Part shown: piece after piece, positions 62,039 through 64,000 of the stretch
How the letters are laid out: each line of letters opens with the position of its first letter
Position numbering within the stretch: position 1 is the first letter of the stretch
NCBI RefSeq assembly: GCF_033193315.1
Contig: NZ_CP136187.1
Location: 1,984,001-2,048,000 of the forward strand
Direction of reading: 5' to 3'
From: Agathobaculum sp. NTUH-O15-33
GTDB lineage: Bacteria > Bacillota > Clostridia > Oscillospirales > Butyricicoccaceae
DNA length: 64,000 bases
Translations under genes and position numbers: made by a program
The notes under the pieces: model-generated
Database searches by the model: none
Told to the model about the DNA's origin: nothing
What the model saw: only the letters and a program-made list of their open reading frames with translations

Positions 62039-62917
62039 TCAGCTTTTTTCTTTGCCCAGCAGCCCGGAGGGCTTGCAAAGCAAGATCACTACAAACAGCA
62101 GGAACAGGATAATCTGCGCATAGGCGTCGCTGAAAAACAGGCCGCCCACCTTCTCTGTCAAGCCGACGATCAGGCCGCCCAGCAGCGCCCCGGGGATACT
62201 GCCTTTACCGCCCATAACGACAATGACAAAGGCCTTAAAGCCGAAAACGAGCGAAACCGTCGGATAGACGGAGAAAAAGGGAATCAGCAGAGACGCGCTG
62301 ACGCCGACCAGCCCTAACGAAATGCCGAAAGCAATCGAATATATCTTCTTCTCATTGATGCCCATCAGCGTGGCCGACGATCTATCCTGCGACGATGCGC
62401 GGAGCGCGCGCCCGGTTTCTGTTTTCATGAGGAAGAAATAAAGGCCCGTCGTGATGACCAGCGCGATCATGAAAGAAATGAAACGCGGAATCGAAATCAT
62501 CATTTCTCCAAGAACGATGGATTTGCCCTGATAGATTGTAGGCGTGATTCTTGTGTTTGCGCTAAAGAGCAACAGCGCGCCGTTTGTGAGCACCATTGCC
62601 AGACCGATCGTAAACATCATAACGCTCATGGGCTCTCTGGCCTTTTCGCGCTGGAGTAAACGGTTAAACAGCCCTTTTTGCAGCACATAACCGACGATAA
62701 AAAAGACGGGTCCTGTAATGAGGATAGACAGATATGGATCCACTCCCGTGCTCGTCACCAAAACATTGGCTACATACATGGCAACCATCAGGAATTCGCC
62801 ATGTGCCCAGTTAACAATACGCATTACCCCGAATGCCAGACTCAGTCCCGCGGCGATCGTGGCGTAAACACCGCCAAGGAGCAATCCGTCGATCAATGAC
62901 TGGAGAAGTTGCATCAC
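62039..62917 (-). CDS. livH: Branched-chain amino acid-type ABC importer permease LivH
   Basis: A 292-residue permease with about eight spans. It begins LLQSLIDGLLLGGVYATIAAG, the common LivH start, followed by VNWAHGEFLM. RASSQDRSSATLMGIN and VMGGKGSIPGALLGG are the family coupling motifs. It heterodimerises with LivM. Confidence 0.93.
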   Translation of the reverse strand: MMQLLQSLIDGLLLGGVYATIAAGLSLAFGVMRIVNWAHGEFLMVAMYVANVLVTSTGVDPYLSILITGPVFFIVGYVLQKGLFNRLLQREKAREPMSVMMFTIGLAMVLTNGALLLFSANTRITPTIYQGKSIVLGEMMISIPRFISFMIALVITTGLYFFLMKTETGRALRASSQDRSSATLMGINEKKIYSIAFGISLGLVGVSASLLIPFFSVYPTVSLVFGFKAFVIVVMGGKGSIPGALLGGLIVGLTEKVGGLFFSDAYAQIILFLLFVVILLCKPSGLLGKEKS

Positions 62918-62943
62918 TTTCCCTCCCTGTTTTTATTAATTTA

Positions 62944-62969
62944 GCCTCATCTACCAGAGCAGATGAGGC
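62944..62969 (-). other. Hairpin between livK and livH
   Basis: A perfect 9-bp stem, GCCTCATCT/AGATGAGGC, with an 8-base loop, followed on the - strand by TAAATTAATAAAAA rather than a T-run. It is probably an mRNA-protecting or attenuating hairpin that lets livK be expressed more than livHMGF. Confidence 0.55.
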
Positions 62970-62985
62970 CAAAAAGCATTAGCGA

Positions 62986-64000
62986 TCAGCGTTCCGCCCA
63001 GGCCGGTACAGGCAGCACCAACGGAGATTCATCTCCAACAAGACTGTACGGCGCTACCAGTTGGAAACGTCCATCCAGAATCTGTACAGCTATATTGCAA
63101 CTATAGATATTTTGGTTCGTCATGCCGTCCCGTTCACCGAACTTCACGCCTTCATAAGGCATCAGCAGCAGTTCCGGATCATCCGCAGTAATATCCGTGG
63201 CAAGGAAAGCCTCTCTGATTGCATCCGCGTCGGTGCTTGCCGCGCGCTCCAGAACATTCGCCATAACAGAAGCGTTGAAGTAGCCGAACGCACCGTACTC
63301 ATCAAGTTCCATGCCGGTCTTTTCCGTGTACTTCTCATTGATTTTCTTGGCTTCTTCAGGCTTGTAGTCAAGGATACCGGTGCTCCACCCCGCATTGGTG
63401 ATCGCATACTCAGCCGCCGCGCCCGCATTGGTGCAGAAGTCAGATACGGCAAAGCCGCCGCCGGTGGCAATCAGGGTGGTGTTCGCCTGATACTCGGAAA
63501 GCTGCTGCGCGAACAGGATCGCGTCGTTCAGATAGCATACCGGAAACACGACGTCTGGTTGTTCGCTTTTAATTTTGTTGATGATTGAACTCATGTCGGA
63601 GGTATTGGCCTGATAGGGTTCGTCGAGGACCAACGTGCCGCCCAAGGTGTTCTCCACCATATCCTTCAGCTGGATGTAATTCTCCATACCGTAGTCAGTA
63701 TTCTCATATACGATGCCGTAGGTCTTGGGTTCAAATCCGTTTTGGCCGCTGTAATCCTGCAGGAATGTGCTGATGGTAGCCAGAATATCCGAGGTGCAGG
63801 AGTTGGCGCGGAATACGTATTGATAATCGTTCTTCATGATTTCGTCTGCCACACTGCTTAAAATTAAATACGGTTTCTGGTACCGCTCTGCGATCGGCGC
63901 CGTTGCCGCGCCGACGGAACTGTTATAGGGTCCGATCAGGGCGTCCACGCCCTCTTGATTGATCAGGCGCTCTATCTCGGTAACACCGGTCTCCGGTTTA
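62986..64000 (-). CDS. livK: ABC importer substrate-binding protein LivK/LivJ type, N-terminus cut by the window edge
   Basis: The visible ~338 residues are a type I periplasmic-binding fold: DALIGPYNSSVGAATAPIAE, KPYLILSSVADEIM, and the second lobe from about GIVYENTDYGMENY. It ends VLPVPAWAER. The frame is open to the right edge at 64000, so the lipoprotein signal is not visible. HAAT binding proteins take amino acids, amides or small carboxylates. The neighbouring 4-hydroxybutyrate genes make a C4-C5 amino or hydroxy acid worth testing, but the ligand cannot be read from sequence. Confidence 0.9.
   Translation of the reverse strand, partial: KPETGVTEIERLINQEGVDALIGPYNSSVGAATAPIAERYQKPYLILSSVADEIMKNDYQYVFRANSCTSDILATISTFLQDYSGQNGFEPKTYGIVYENTDYGMENYIQLKDMVENTLGGTLVLDEPYQANTSDMSSIINKIKSEQPDVVFPVCYLNDAILFAQQLSEYQANTTLIATGGGFAVSDFCTNAGAAAEYAITNAGWSTGILDYKPEEAKKINEKYTEKTGMELDEYGAFGYFNASVMANVLERAASTDADAIREAFLATDITADDPELLLMPYEGVKFGERDGMTNQNIYSCNIAVQILDGRFQLVAPYSLVGDESPLVLPVPAWAER

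Noticed and set aside
1..64000. CRISPR arrays, prophage or transposase genes
   Set aside because: No regularly spaced repeats, integrase, transposase or phage structural genes were seen anywhere in the window.

Overview
The window reads as a chromosomal segment of a spore-forming, moderately GC-rich member of the Clostridia (Bacillota). I base this on SpoIVA, SipL and SpoVM, SepF/DivIVA/YggT, a T-box in front of alaS, an FMN riboswitch in front of ribU, RNase M5 and an SLH-domain protein. The order miaB-mutS-mutL-miaA-hfq is also typical of that class. The species is not determined. There is no prophage, CRISPR array or intact insertion sequence.

Layout. 1-18000 (+ strand): a housekeeping run. 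It starts with the tail of an unknown gene, then miaB, mutS, mutL, miaA, hfq, a HlyD-like protein, yggS, sepF, yggT, divIVA, ileS, lspA, a RluA-type pseudouridine synthase, a Cof-type HAD phosphatase, rnmV, and the FMN riboswitch with ribU. 18000-24650 (- strand): T-box-alaS, a HIT protein, comEC and holA. 24650-31320 (- strand): a MATE remnant, then a MacAB-like exporter operon (adaptor, ATPase, permease) ending in an SLH-domain surface protein. 31400-37620: a P-loop nucleotide-kinase-like gene, spoIVA and sipL behind a good sigma-E-type promoter, a GGDEF protein on the + strand, the 24-codon spoVM, a 48-codon membrane ORF, and dut. 37700-42310: a two-component system divergent from a bacitracin/lantibiotic-type ABC exporter. 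42388-43660: an XRE-like regulator, gene remnants and tRNA-Pro(GGG). 43800-52260 (- strand): tyrS, recN, argR, nadK, tlyA, dxs, a small membrane protein best read as OapA, and a structured, promoter-driven region of about 0.7 kb best read as OLE RNA. 52700-64000 (- strand): a 4-hydroxybutyrate module (abfD, CoA-transferase, 4HB dehydrogenase) joined to an IolB-like cupin, a zinc alcohol dehydrogenase and a metallo-beta-lactamase-fold protein, all behind a branched-chain-amino-acid-type ABC importer (livKHMGF; livK is cut by the window edge).

Two points need emphasis. First, five otherwise good genes (holA, the HIT gene, the SLH gene, the kinase-like gene and oapA) each need removal of exactly one base to restore a family-like frame. 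Four of these lie in A tracts and all five are insertions. This most resembles homopolymer sequencing error, though transcriptional slippage is possible for the A6/A7 tracts. Second, the OLE RNA/OapA call rests on gene context, a strong promoter, visible long-range base pairing and the downstream membrane protein, not on a covariance-model search.

How the parts fit together: SpoVM, SpoIVA and SipL build the base of the spore coat on the forespore membrane. The terminal cluster probably imports a small organic or amino acid and converts a derived four-carbon unit through 4-hydroxybutyryl-CoA to crotonyl-CoA, which would feed butyrate formation. The MacAB-SLH operon and the BcrA-type exporter with its two-component system are envelope and antimicrobial-stress functions.
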